Notes: generated by a model from the letters alone, not told the origin. Counted from the first letter of the stretch, positions 45,062-53,706 are shown. The stretch: 64,000 nt of DNA from UMGS1519 sp963621885 (GCA_963621885.1 CAVFFT010000033.1:14576-78575), one strand, 5' to 3'. A program made the numbers and translations.

Positions 45062-47614
45062 CTAGTCTTCCGCAATGGCCTCCCGCATATGCCAGATCTC
45101 ACGATCGTAATCCTCAATCGCGCGGTCCGAGCTGAAATAGCCCGCCTTCGCCGTATTGATAATCGCGCTGGTCAGCCAGCGGTCGCGGTCGAGATACGCG
45201 CGCATCACCTCATGGAAGCGCTCGTCGTACGACGCAAAGTCGTACAGGAGGAAATACTGGTCGCCCTGATTCACCAGCGCGTTGTACAAGTCGTCGAAAC
45301 GCGAGCCATTCGCCGTGGGCAGACTTCCATCGACCAGATGGTTCAAAGCGCGCCACAGCTTCGGATTCGCCTGCGCGGTGGCCTGCGGATTGTAGCTTCC
45401 GCTCGCCTTCATGGCCTCAATCTCGTCGACCCGCGCACCAAAGATGAAGATGTGCTCGTCGCCCACCTGCTCGGAAATCTCCACATTGGAGCCATCCATT
45501 GTTCCCAAGGTCAGCGCGCCATTAAGCATGAATTTCATGTTGCCAGTACCCGACGCCTCGGTTCCCGCGGTGGAAATCTGCTCGGAAATGTCCGACGCCG
45601 GCATCAGATGCTCCGCCGCCGTCACATCGTAGTTCTCCAGGAAGACCACCGGAATACGGTCGCGCGTTGCCGGATTGGAAGCGACCAGCTGCGAAATCGC
45701 GTTGATCAGGCGAATGATCTCCTTCGCGCGGTAATAGCCGGGCGCCGCTTTCCCCGCGAAGATGAAGGTGGTCGCGGGCAATTCGCTTATCGGACAGCGC
45801 CCGTCCACAATGTCGTCGTAGAGCGACAGGATATGCAGCGCTTTCATGAGCTGGCGCTTGTATTCGTGAATGCGCTTCGCATGCACATCGAAAATAGTCC
45901 GCGGATTCACCTCCACGCCGCGGCTGCGACGCATCCATTCAGCAAAATCGCGCTTGTTCTGCTCTTTCACCTGGGCATATGCGCTACGGAATTTCTCGTC
46001 TTGCACATGCTGTTCAAGCGCGGCGATCTTGCGCCAGTCCTTCATGAAACCGGCGCCCACCGTTTCGTCCACGAGGGCAGCAAGGCGGGGATTCGCGACG
46101 CCAAGCCAGCGGCGCTGGGTAACGCCATTCGTCACGCCAAGGAACTTGTCGGGGTAGGCCGCGTAGAAATCGCGGAACAGCGAGGTGCGCAGGATCTTCC
46201 CGTGCAGCTGGGACACGCCATTCACATGGCCGCACACGAGCACGCACAAGTCGGCCATATGGACCTTGCCCCCATGAATGATGGACATGCGGGCCACGCG
46301 TTCGGCATCGCCGGGATAGCGCTGCCAGATGCGTTCGCGATACTTGGCATCGATTGTCTCGATGATGCGATACAGACGCGGAAGCAGGCGCTGCATCGTG
46401 GCAGCCGACCACTTCTCCAGCGCTTCGGGCATCACGGTGTGATTCGTGTAGTTGAAAGTGCGCTCCGCGATATCAACCGCTTCTTCCCAGGTGAAATCCT
46501 CCTCATCGATAAGGATGCGAATGAGCTCCGGGATGGCGAGCGCCGGATGCGTGTCGTTGATCTGGATCGCCGTCTTTTCAGGCAGGCTATGCAGGTCGCC
46601 AAAGCGGCGCTTGTGCGAGGCGACAATCGACTGCATCGTGGCAGACACAAGGAAGTAGAACTGGCGCAGGCGCAGCTCGCGGCCTGCCTCATGGCTGTCG
46701 TCGGGGTAAAGCACCTTCGAAATCGACTCCGCAAGCTCACGATCCGCCACCGCGCCCGCATAGTCGCCTGCGTTGAATCGCTGCAGGTCAAACTGGTCGG
46801 GCGACTTCGCCTGCCACAGACGCAAGGTCACCGGCAAGGCGCTGTCGTAGCCCACGATGGGCATGTCGTACGCCTGCGCGAAGACGGTCTGGACGCCATG
46901 GTAAATCACCTTCAGGCGACCTTCCTCATTCCAGCATTCTTCAACCTGGCCACCAAAGCGAACCGCAAAGACGCGGTCGGTCCGCGGAACCTCCCACGGA
47001 TCATTTTGGGGATTCCACATGTCGGGAATTTCCCTCTGCTCGCCATCGATAATCTGCTGGCGGAAGAAGCCGTATTCATAGCGAATGCCAAAACCGATAG
47101 CCGGCATCTCAAGCGTCGCCATGCTATCGAGAAAGCAGGCGGCAAGACGCCCGAGACCGCCGTTGCCCAAACCGGCATCGGGTTCCTGTTCCTCTATCTC
47201 GTCAATCGCGACGCCCATTCGTTCGAGCGCGGCGGCGTAATCCTGGTAAACGCCCAGGTTGATGAGGTTGTTCGTGAACGCACGGCCCATGAGATATTCG
47301 GCGGACAGGTACACCATGCATTTCTTGCCGGACTCCTGCCAGCCTTCGCGGCCTTGGCTCCAAAGACCCGCCGCGTCATCGCGCACGCACAACGCAACCG
47401 CGCGATACACCTGTTCAAGCGTGGCCTTCTTAAGGGATATGCCGAATTCATCCCGAATGCGCGCCTCGATGCGCTCACGCAGAGCCTGGATCCGTTCGTC
47501 GCGATTCGCCGCGTCGGGATTCTTGCTAGCTGCTTTGCTTGCGCTTGTAGCGCCGACCGCGCAGCTGACAGCAGCCTCGCAGTTGGTCGCATTTTCGTCG
47601 GTCTTTTTTGTCAT
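45062..47614 (-). CDS. glgP: Glycogen/maltodextrin phosphorylase
   Basis: It releases glucose 1-phosphate from alpha-1,4-glucans. The 850-residue product has an N-terminal Ala/Ser/Lys-rich leader of about 38 residues. It then has the family core: KKCMVYLSAEYLMGRA, AGLGNGGLGRLAACFLDS and the PLP lysine in EASGTGNMKFMLNGALTLGT. The ATG at 47612-47614 has AGGTGAGCC upstream. It converges with the amylase gene (74 bp apart) and diverges from tatD. Confidence 0.96.
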   Translation of the reverse strand: MTKKTDENATNCEAAVSCAVGATSASKAASKNPDAANRDERIQALRERIEARIRDEFGISLKKATLEQVYRAVALCVRDDAAGLWSQGREGWQESGKKCMVYLSAEYLMGRAFTNNLINLGVYQDYAAALERMGVAIDEIEEQEPDAGLGNGGLGRLAACFLDSMATLEMPAIGFGIRYEYGFFRQQIIDGEQREIPDMWNPQNDPWEVPRTDRVFAVRFGGQVEECWNEEGRLKVIYHGVQTVFAQAYDMPIVGYDSALPVTLRLWQAKSPDQFDLQRFNAGDYAGAVADRELAESISKVLYPDDSHEAGRELRLRQFYFLVSATMQSIVASHKRRFGDLHSLPEKTAIQINDTHPALAIPELIRILIDEEDFTWEEAVDIAERTFNYTNHTVMPEALEKWSAATMQRLLPRLYRIIETIDAKYRERIWQRYPGDAERVARMSIIHGGKVHMADLCVLVCGHVNGVSQLHGKILRTSLFRDFYAAYPDKFLGVTNGVTQRRWLGVANPRLAALVDETVGAGFMKDWRKIAALEQHVQDEKFRSAYAQVKEQNKRDFAEWMRRSRGVEVNPRTIFDVHAKRIHEYKRQLMKALHILSLYDDIVDGRCPISELPATTFIFAGKAAPGYYRAKEIIRLINAISQLVASNPATRDRIPVVFLENYDVTAAEHLMPASDISEQISTAGTEASGTGNMKFMLNGALTLGTMDGSNVEISEQVGDEHIFIFGARVDEIEAMKASGSYNPQATAQANPKLWRALNHLVDGSLPTANGSRFDDLYNALVNQGDQYFLLYDFASYDERFHEVMRAYLDRDRWLTSAIINTAKAGYFSSDRAIEDYDREIWHMREAIAED

Positions 47615-47766
47615 GGCTCACCTCGCTCTTCACGCATCCCGCCTTCCGCGGGAAACGGAGTCAGGCGCGTTTCGTGTCCATCCATGTCGATTGTTAGTAT
47701 AGGATTGCCGATGTTCCCCCAAGGGAAAAGCATGGGAAGCCCACCAGACGGAATCACGGAGGCAAC

Positions 47767-48522
47767 ATGATGGAAAACAATCTGTTCGACATGCACTGCC
47801 ACGTGGGCTTTCTCGATAATCCCGCTGCCTTTGCCGAAGAGGCCGCTGAGCGTGGCATGATTTTCTTCTCGAACACCGTTTCACCTGCGGAATTCGACGT
47901 CATGCAGGCGCCGCTTGGCGCAGCAAGCAATGTGCGCATTGGCGTGGGCCTTCATCCCTGGTGGCTTGCGCGCGGCGATTGCAACGAGCGCGATGCTGAT
48001 GCCGTATGCGAACGGATTGGAACCACGCGCTATGTGGGCGAAATCGGCCTCGATTTCGGAAAGCGCAATGTTCATGCGCGGGAATTGCAGGCGCAGGCTT
48101 TCAAAAGGATTGCCGCAGCTTGTGCGGCGCAAGGCGGCAAGCTCTTGAGCATTCATGCCGTGCAGTCCGCCGATACCGTGCTCGACATCCTGGAGAGCAC
48201 GGACTGCTTCAATGGGAACGACATTATCTTCCACTGGTTTTCCTGCTCGAACGATGCGCTCTGGCGCGCCATTCGCCATGGCTGCTATTTCTCTGTCAGC
48301 ACACTTATGCTGGCGTCGCGCCGCGGTCGCGAGTACGCGAAGCTCATTCCCGAAGAGCGCTTGCTGCTGGAAACCGATTGGCCGGCAGCAGACGACCCGC
48401 ATGCAACACCCGCTGCATGGGAAGCCGATCTGACCTGCGCTCTTAGCACGCTCGAGGAGATTCACCGCCGTCCGCTGCGCGCCATTCTTGCGGAAAATAG
48501 CGCCCGCTTGCTCGAGGCGTAG
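47767..48522 (+). CDS. TatD family metal-dependent hydrolase
   Basis: The 251-residue TIM barrel has metal ligands HxH in FDMHCHVGFLD, Glu in VGEIGLDFGK, His in LLSIHAVQSA, His in IIFHWFSCS and Asp in LLLETDWPAADD. The family includes TatD nucleases and uncharacterised phosphoesterases. Despite the name it is not a Tat translocase part. GGAGG lies 4 bases before the first ATG (47767) and 7 before the second (47770), so either may start it. Confidence 0.9.
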   Translation: MMENNLFDMHCHVGFLDNPAAFAEEAAERGMIFFSNTVSPAEFDVMQAPLGAASNVRIGVGLHPWWLARGDCNERDADAVCERIGTTRYVGEIGLDFGKRNVHARELQAQAFKRIAAACAAQGGKLLSIHAVQSADTVLDILESTDCFNGNDIIFHWFSCSNDALWRAIRHGCYFSVSTLMLASRRGREYAKLIPEERLLLETDWPAADDPHATPAAWEADLTCALSTLEEIHRRPLRAILAENSARLLEA

Positions 48523-48642
48523 CGACCTCCAGCGCCCGCTTGCTGGGGCTTTAGGAATCGTCCATCGCCCACTTAGTTGGAGCCTAGATGAGCGTTCGCC
48601 GGGCGCCGCGCGAATGCCGCGCCAGCATCTTTCGACCGTTTT

Positions 48643-48695
48643 CTCCCAACATCCCCCTGCTTTCTCCCAAAATGCATCGCTATTTGGGAGAAAGC
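48643..48695. repeat. Inverted repeat with CTCCCAAA/TTTGGGAG arms beyond the ATPase gene
   Basis: GCTTTCTCCCAAA (48659-48671) and TTTGGGAGAAAGC (48683-48695) form a perfect 13-bp stem with an 11-base loop. A further half copy TTCTCCCAA lies at 48641-48649. There is no T-tract. The same CTCCCAAA core is repeated upstream of the ATPase gene (50008-50097). Confidence 0.85.
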
Positions 48696-48729
48696 ATCAC
48701 CGGAGAACGCCCCAGCAGTCTAGAAGCAG

Positions 48730-50004
48730 TTAGAACGCTTTCCCCAGGAAAAAATCTTTGGCGGGAACAATCCGGATTCCATCGATATCGGGCTCATACG
48801 TACCCTGTCTCACCACGACAGCTTTTTCGTAAGCGTCACGGATCGATTGAAATGGCGCAAGCTCGCGATTTCTCGTCGTTTCGGAATGCATCTCATCGGT
48901 GACCTGGAGATATATCGTCCTCCCGTCTTTGACGGCAACAAAGTCGATTTCCTTGCCATAGAGCTTGCCCACATGCACGCGCCATCCCCGGAAAAGAAGC
49001 TCCATATACACGGCGTTCTCAAACAGGCGCCCCATGTCGCACGCCCTATATCCACCGAGGTAGGAGCGAAGCCCGAGGTCAACGATGTATTGCTTGGGGC
49101 TCGTCCTTAGAATCTCTTTGCCGTGCAAGTCGTAACGGTCTGCCTTGTAGAACAGATACGCCTCATTAAGGGCCGCAACATACGACTCAACCGTTTTGTT
49201 GGTCGTTTTCGATCCCGCTGATGTCAGCGTGTCGGCGATGCTCTTTATGGAAAGGCTATTGCCAACGTTGTCCCCAAGGAAAACCGCGATCTTCTCGAGA
49301 AGAACCATATCGGTCACCTTGCTCCGCCCGCGCGCCCTTTCCCTATTCAGGATATCCCTCGAAACCACCGCGTCATAAAGACCAGAGAAATACGTCGAAT
49401 GCATCTCCTGCGTTGTGCTGAGAGATGCGATTGCTGGCATGCCGCCATAGCGTAGATAACGTTCAAGCATGTCATCGAATAGCGCAACGTTGCCATCAGG
49501 CCTGATAGCCGCCGACGAATCGCCGAACGAAAGCCCGCAGAAATCGAGGTACTCGCTCACAGCAAGAGGCATCATCTTGATTTCGACATAGCGTCCGGAA
49601 AGGTAGGTCGACAGCTCGCTTGAAAGCAGATAGGCATTAGAACCTGTGAGGTAGATATCGCAGTCGAAGTCGACTCTCATGGCATTTATCGCCGTCTGCC
49701 AGCCTTCGATTCGCTGCGGCTCATCTAGGAAGATGTAAGTCCTTCCATCAGGATCAAGCCTGTCTTTGAAATAGGCATACAGCTCATCTTCCGTCGAAAC
49801 GGGGCAGGCTTTGCTTTCCAGATTCAGGGAGACAAGGGAGCGTTCGTCAACACCTTCTGATGCGATCTTATTGCGCACCAATGCAAGCAGGCTCGATTTT
49901 CCGCAGCGACGCACGCCGGTAATCACCTTAATGAGATCCGTATCGCGAAACATGAGAGCACGATTCAGATAGGTATCTCGATTCACTAATGCCGTGTCTC
50001 TCAT
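48730..50004 (-). CDS. AAA-family ATPase with a C-terminal DUF4143 domain
   Basis: The product has 424 residues. An AAA_14 domain has Walker A VRRCGKSSLL (Lys36), Walker B TYIFLDEPQRI (Asp94, Glu95) and a sensor-like YLTGSNAYLLSSE. The C-terminal DUF4143 part contains YIVDLGLRSYLGG, GRLFENAVYMELLFRG and GKEIDFVAVKDGRTIYLQV. The Asp and Gln of the last match the place of a PD-(D/E)XK-type core, but a normal ExK is missing (QVT). The biological role of this family is unknown. I chose the ATG at 50002-50004, with GGGAG 5 bases upstream; that site is itself part of a repeat. It faces tatD and lies downstream of glnN, with its own upstream region. Confidence 0.9.
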   Translation of the reverse strand: MRDTALVNRDTYLNRALMFRDTDLIKVITGVRRCGKSSLLALVRNKIASEGVDERSLVSLNLESKACPVSTEDELYAYFKDRLDPDGRTYIFLDEPQRIEGWQTAINAMRVDFDCDIYLTGSNAYLLSSELSTYLSGRYVEIKMMPLAVSEYLDFCGLSFGDSSAAIRPDGNVALFDDMLERYLRYGGMPAIASLSTTQEMHSTYFSGLYDAVVSRDILNRERARGRSKVTDMVLLEKIAVFLGDNVGNSLSIKSIADTLTSAGSKTTNKTVESYVAALNEAYLFYKADRYDLHGKEILRTSPKQYIVDLGLRSYLGGYRACDMGRLFENAVYMELLFRGWRVHVGKLYGKEIDFVAVKDGRTIYLQVTDEMHSETTRNRELAPFQSIRDAYEKAVVVRQGTYEPDIDGIRIVPAKDFFLGKAF

Positions 50005-50007
50005 GGC

Positions 50008-50097
50008 TACTCCCAAAAACGCATTCCCATTTCTTTTTTAGGAGTATACTCCCAAAACTTTAATTTCATTTGACTTTTGGGAGTGCGCTCCCAAAAA
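50008..50097 (-). repeat. Two 39-bp inverted-repeat units covering the ATPase gene promoter and RBS
   Basis: CTCCCAAAA begins at 50010, 50049 and 50088, exactly 39 bp apart. Each 39-bp unit ends with TTTT-A/G-GGAGT and has CATTT in the middle, so adjoining units create palindromes: GGAGTATACTCC at 50041-50052 and TTTTGGGAG-TGCG-CTCCCAAAA at 50075-50096. The copy nearest the gene supplies its Shine-Dalgarno (GGGAG). The far copy merges with the U-tract of the glnN terminator. Confidence 0.9.
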
Positions 50098-50132
50098 CAA
50101 AAAGGAGCCGCGCCATTTCTGACGCGACTCCT
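50093..50132 (-). terminator. Terminator of glnN
   Basis: On the minus strand AGGAGTCGCGTC pairs (two G-U pairs) with GGCGCGGCTCCT around AGAAAT, followed by TTTTTGTTTTTGG. Confidence 0.85.
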
Positions 50133-50227
50133 CTTGAATCATTCGGCTCACGCTCTCACGCGCAATCCGATCGGGCTTCCGCCCATCAGGTCTTTAGCGC
50201 TCCAACACGCGACCTAACAACGTTACC

Positions 50228-52321
50228 CTACGCGTAGAACAGGATGTCGTTGTAGGTGGGAACCGGCCAGTAGTCGTGGTCGGTGATGCACTCAAGCGCA
50301 TCGATCTCGGCGCGCAGCGCTTCCATCGCCGGAATGACCTCGTAGGCGTAATAGGTCGCCTCTTCCTGGCTGTCCTCGATGGTCTTCGCGAACTCGTGAC
50401 GCCTCTCCAGCTCGTTCGTCGCTTCGCAGGCGGCGTTCAGGCCATCGGAGAGCTTCTGCAGAAGATCCTTCTGGTTCTTCACCGCGTCCTCGCCCAGAAT
50501 TTCCTGGACGCTCAGAATCTCGTCCGCAAGCGCACCACGGTAGTTGTTGATGTCGGGCATATACATGCGGCGGCTCTGGCGGATCATCACGTTCGCCTCA
50601 ATGTTGAGAAGCTTGATGTACTTGTCAAGCTTCACCTCGTAGCGAGCGCGCACCTCGGCCTCATCAAGAATGCCAAACTCCGCGAACAGGTCGAAAGATT
50701 TCTGGTCGACCAGGCAACGCAGGGCATCGGGGGTCGTGCGGTTGTTCGCCAGACCACGACGTGCGGCCTCGGCCTCCCAGTCTTCGCCATAGCCGTCGCC
50801 GTTGAAGATGATGCGGCTATGATCGGACAGCGTCTGACGAATGTACTCGAAAGCCGCATCCTCGAACTCGGAGCCAGTCAGGCCCTCCATCTGGTCAGCG
50901 AACTCCTTCAGGCTCTTCGCCATCGCGGTGTTGAGGATGGTGTTCGCGTCGGAGAGGTTCACCTCGGAGCCCGGCATGCGGAACTCGAACTTGTTGCCCG
51001 TGAATGCGAAGGGGCTCGTGCGGTTACGGTCGGTGTTGTCCTTCGGGAACTGCGGGAGAACCGGTACGCCCAGATCCATAGCCTCGCGGCTGCGGCTCTT
51101 GTAGTCGTCGTTGTGCTCGACGAGCGCTTCGGTCACGCGGCCAAGCTCTTCGCCCAGGAAGATCGAGACGATAGCCGGCGGCGCCTCGTTCGCGCCAAGA
51201 CGGTGGTCGTTGCCTGCGCTCGCGACAGACATGCGCAGGAGCTCCTGGTATTCGTCGACCGCCTGGATAACGCCCGCCAGGAAGACGAGGAAGCGCAGGT
51301 TGTCCATCGGGTTGTCGCCCGGATCGAGCAGGTTGCGATCGTCGGCGGAAATGGACCAGTTGTTGTGCTTGCCCGAACCGTTCACGCCTTCGAACGGCTT
51401 CTCATGCTGCAGGCAGACAAGGCCGTAATGGCTGGCGAGCAGACGCATCTTCTCCATCGTGAGGAGGTTCTCGTCGATGGCGCGGTTGCTCTGCGCGAAG
51501 ATGGGCGCAAGCTCGTGCTGAGCCGGTGCAACCTCGTTATGCTTCGTGTGCGCCGAAATGCCGAGCTTCCACAGCTCGTCGTCGAGCTCCTTCATGAACT
51601 CGTTCACCGTCGGGCGAATCGCGCCGAAGTAATGCTCTTCGAGCTCCTGGCCCTTCACCGGACGATGGCCAAACAGCGTGCGGCCAGTAAGCACGAGGTC
51701 CTGACGCGCCTCGTAGTCTTTTTCGGAAATGAGGAAGTACTCCTGCTCGGCGCCAACAGTGGTAATGACACGCTGAGGATAATCGCCGAAATGCGCGAGC
51801 ACGCGCTTTGCCTGTTCTTCGAGAGCGCCCATCGAACGGAGCAGCGGGGTCTTCTTGTCGAGCGCCTCACCGGTGTAGCTGCAGAATGCCGTGGGAATGC
51901 AGAGGACCTCGTCCTTGATGAAAGCGTAGCTCGTGGGGTCCCATGCGGTGTAGCCGCGGGCCTCGAAGGTGGCACGCAGGCCGCCGCTCGGGAAACTGGA
52001 GGCATCAGGCTCGCCCTGGATGAGCTCCTTGCCCGAGAAACGGGTGATGGCCGTGCCGTCCGCCTTGGGATAAAGGAAAGAGTCATGCTTCTCGGACGTG
52101 ATGCCCGAAAGAGGCTGGAACCAGTGGGTGAAGTGCGTCGCCCCCTTTTCCGTAGCCCATTCCTTCATCGCATGAGCAACAACATTGGCAATGTCGATGT
52201 CAATGGGTTTGCCCTGCTTAATGGTCTGCGACAGCTTCTTATAGACATCAGAAGGCAGCCGCTCCTGCATCGTATGGTCGTTAAACACATACTCGCCGTA
52301 ATTCTTTGCGATATCCGACAT
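50228..52321 (-). CDS. glnN: Glutamine synthetase type III
   Basis: It makes glutamine from glutamate, ammonia and ATP. The 697-residue length and the sequence are of GSIII, not the GSI or GSII forms. Recognisable GS motifs are VTTVGAEQEYFLISEKDY (metal-binding Glu), NEVAPAQHELAPIF, the nucleotide site KPFEGVNGSGKHNNWSI and NRTSPFAFTGNKFEFRMPGS. The ATG at 52319-52321 has AGGAG 5 bases upstream; a TTG six codons earlier lacks a site. Its upstream region has GAAAC boxes (52414-52459). Confidence 0.96.
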   Translation of the reverse strand: MSDIAKNYGEYVFNDHTMQERLPSDVYKKLSQTIKQGKPIDIDIANVVAHAMKEWATEKGATHFTHWFQPLSGITSEKHDSFLYPKADGTAITRFSGKELIQGEPDASSFPSGGLRATFEARGYTAWDPTSYAFIKDEVLCIPTAFCSYTGEALDKKTPLLRSMGALEEQAKRVLAHFGDYPQRVITTVGAEQEYFLISEKDYEARQDLVLTGRTLFGHRPVKGQELEEHYFGAIRPTVNEFMKELDDELWKLGISAHTKHNEVAPAQHELAPIFAQSNRAIDENLLTMEKMRLLASHYGLVCLQHEKPFEGVNGSGKHNNWSISADDRNLLDPGDNPMDNLRFLVFLAGVIQAVDEYQELLRMSVASAGNDHRLGANEAPPAIVSIFLGEELGRVTEALVEHNDDYKSRSREAMDLGVPVLPQFPKDNTDRNRTSPFAFTGNKFEFRMPGSEVNLSDANTILNTAMAKSLKEFADQMEGLTGSEFEDAAFEYIRQTLSDHSRIIFNGDGYGEDWEAEAARRGLANNRTTPDALRCLVDQKSFDLFAEFGILDEAEVRARYEVKLDKYIKLLNIEANVMIRQSRRMYMPDINNYRGALADEILSVQEILGEDAVKNQKDLLQKLSDGLNAACEATNELERRHEFAKTIEDSQEEATYYAYEVIPAMEALRAEIDALECITDHDYWPVPTYNDILFYA

Positions 52322-52359
52322 AGACGCTCCTATCGTCAAACGGTTCCCCTCATGATAAA

Positions 52360-52400
52360 GGGTTCACCCGGGCATCGATTCCACGAACCCGTTTTTCTTT
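52360..52400 (+). terminator. Terminator-like hairpin in the glnN upstream region
   Basis: GGGTTC (52360-52365) pairs with GAACCC (52385-52390), followed by GTTTTTCTTT on the plus strand. No plus-strand gene ends here. It might stop antisense transcription or form a structure in the glnN leader. Confidence 0.45.
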
Positions 52401-52413
52401 AGGCTAGTCCTTG

Positions 52414-52459
52414 CATGTTTCAATGACGTTGCGGCGAAGTTTCAACATAGGGAAACATG
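52414..52459 (-). promoter_or_regulatory. GAAAC-box cluster, candidate nitrogen operator of glnN
   Basis: On the minus strand TTGAAAC occurs twice, 22 bp apart (complements of 52417-52423 and 52439-52445). An inverted CATGTTTC/GAAACATG pair encloses the cluster (52414-52421 and 52452-52459). One box reads GCAAC-N6-GAAAC, close to the a/b box spacing known for actinobacterial GlnR. Confidence 0.45.
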
Positions 52460-52480
52460 CGCCGCGGCGGTTGGCGCATT

Positions 52481-52590
52481 TCACGCTTCGCGCCATTCGC
52501 GCGTTGCGCGCTTCTCACGCTTCGCGTCATTCGCGCGTTTCGCGCCATTCACGTATCCCGCGTCATTCGCGCGCTTCGCGCTTTCCGCCT
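52481..52590. repeat. Degenerate CGCG-rich repeats
   Basis: CTTCGCG-C/T-CATTCGCGCG occurs at about 52487 and 52520. Diverged copies lie at 52538 and 52560. The island ends before the rpsI terminator. Confidence 0.7.
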
Positions 52591-52593
52591 GCA

Positions 52594-52630
52594 TAGGAAA
52601 AGGCCCGGCGACCTGAGTCGTCGAGCCTTT
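52594..52630 (-). terminator. Terminator of the rplM-rpsI operon
   Basis: On the minus strand AAAGGC(TC)GACGAC pairs with GTCGCC(GG)GCCTTT, followed by TTCC. It lies 50 bp past the rpsI stop. Confidence 0.75.
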
Positions 52631-52680
52631 ACTACGCGAAATAACGCCTAAGCGAAAAGACGCACCGCAACGAACAAAGA

Positions 52681-53073
52681 CTAGCGCTTCGAGAACTGCG
52701 GACGCTTGCGTGCTTTCTTCAGGCCGTACTTCTTGCGCTCGACCATACGGGGGTCACGAGTAAGGAAGCCAGCCTTCTTGAGCTCGGCGCGATACTCGCC
52801 TGCCTTGAGCAGAGCGCGGGAAATGCCGTGACGCAGAGCGCCAGACTGACCGGAGATTCCGCCACCATCGCAACGAGCGATAACGTCGAAAGCACCCTCC
52901 GTGTCGGTAACCTTGAACGGAGCAACAGCGTTCTCGAGGAGCTGCTTGCGGCCGAAATACTCGGCGCCATCGCGGCCGTTAACCGTCACCTTGCCCGTAC
53001 CGGGAACGATGCGGACGCGCGCGACAGCATTCTTGCGGCGGCCGGTGCCGTAGTACACTGCTTCGCCTGCCAT
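52681..53073 (-). CDS. rpsI: 30S ribosomal protein S9
   Basis: The 130-residue product starts AGEAVYYGTGRRKNAVARVRIVPGTG. It has the conserved GGGISGQSGALRHGISRAL segment and ends in the P-site-reaching KKARKRPQFSKR. Its ATG overlaps the rplM stop by 1 bp (TAATG), so the two are coupled. Confidence 0.98.
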   Translation of the reverse strand: MAGEAVYYGTGRRKNAVARVRIVPGTGKVTVNGRDGAEYFGRKQLLENAVAPFKVTDTEGAFDVIARCDGGGISGQSGALRHGISRALLKAGEYRAELKKAGFLTRDPRMVERKKYGLKKARKRPQFSKR

Positions 53074-53516
53074 TACAACATCACCTCGTCAATCTTGATC
53101 TCGCGCGGTTTCTGTGCCGCATGCGGATGCTCGGGGCCTGCATACACCTTCAGCTTCTTGCCCATGGCACGACCGAGAGTGTTCTTCGGAAGCATGCCAT
53201 ACACCGCGTGCTCGATGACGCGCTCGGGGTGCTTCTGCATAGCCTCGGCGAAGGTTTCAGATTTGAGGCCTCCCACATAACCGCTGTGATGGTAATAGGT
53301 CTTGGTCTGAGCCTTGGTGCCCGTGACCTTGATCTTGTCAGCGTTGATGATGATGATGAAGTCACCAGTGTCAACATGCGGGGTGTATTGCGGCTTGTGC
53401 TTTCCCTTCAGGATCTGAGCGGCAACACTCGCAACACGGCCGAGCACCTGGTCGGTCGCATCAATGAGAAGCCATTCGCGCTCAACCTCGAGGGGCTTTG
53501 CGTAATACGTTTTCAC
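53073..53516 (-). CDS. rplM: 50S ribosomal protein L13
   Basis: The 147-residue product starts MKTYYAKPLEVEREWLLIDATDQVLGRVAS and has the LPKNTLGRAMGKKLKVYAGPEHPHAAQ end. The start is GTG at 53514-53516, with GGAGGAAGAAC upstream. It is the first gene of the pair and has a leader of about 185 nt from the promoter at 53707-53735. Confidence 0.98.
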   Translation of the reverse strand: MKTYYAKPLEVEREWLLIDATDQVLGRVASVAAQILKGKHKPQYTPHVDTGDFIIIINADKIKVTGTKAQTKTYYHHSGYVGGLKSETFAEAMQKHPERVIEHAVYGMLPKNTLGRAMGKKLKVYAGPEHPHAAQKPREIKIDEVML

Positions 53517-53700
53517 GTTCTTCCTCCATTAACCTGCATAATGCATTTGTTCCATTGAAAAGTTGCAGGATTTCCTGGACTCGGTTTCCTACGCCGATTG
53601 ACGCCACTTAAACGAACTGCCGGTTTCTGGACAAACCAACGGCGCGTTCTCGCCTGCGCTCCAAGCACTCCCCTGCTCCACGGGGCTTTTCAAAGCGAAC
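53517..53700 (-). promoter_or_regulatory. Long 5' leader of rplM-rpsI
   Basis: From the promoter at 53707-53735 the mRNA would have about 185 untranslated bases. A CAGGA-AA-TCCTG dyad (53566-53577) and a CCCC/GGGG stem near 53665-53680 lie within it. The leader may carry autogenous L13 control, as in other bacteria, but I cannot match a known family. Confidence 0.4.
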
Positions 53701-53706
53701 TTTGCA

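Larger units (their letters stand above)
52322..52680. other. Regulatory and repeat region between glnN and rpsI
   Basis: From left to right it holds a terminator-like hairpin in plus orientation (52360-52400), a set of GTTTC/GAAAC boxes (52414-52459), a degenerate repeat island (52481-52590) and the rpsI terminator (52594-52630). No gene is visible. Confidence 0.6.

Noticed and set aside
47615..47766. A TATACT box on the minus strand as glgP promoter
   Set aside because: The best -35 (TTGGGG) would need a 15-bp spacer, so I did not annotate it.
44804..47770. Plus-strand open frame of almost 1000 codons opposite glgP
   Set aside because: Antisense to a full-length conserved phosphorylase; no recognisable domain.
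48643..50132. The ATPase gene with its flanking repeats as an insertion sequence
   Set aside because: There is no transposase and I cannot show terminal duplications of the target. The repeat bracket is reported as a finding instead.
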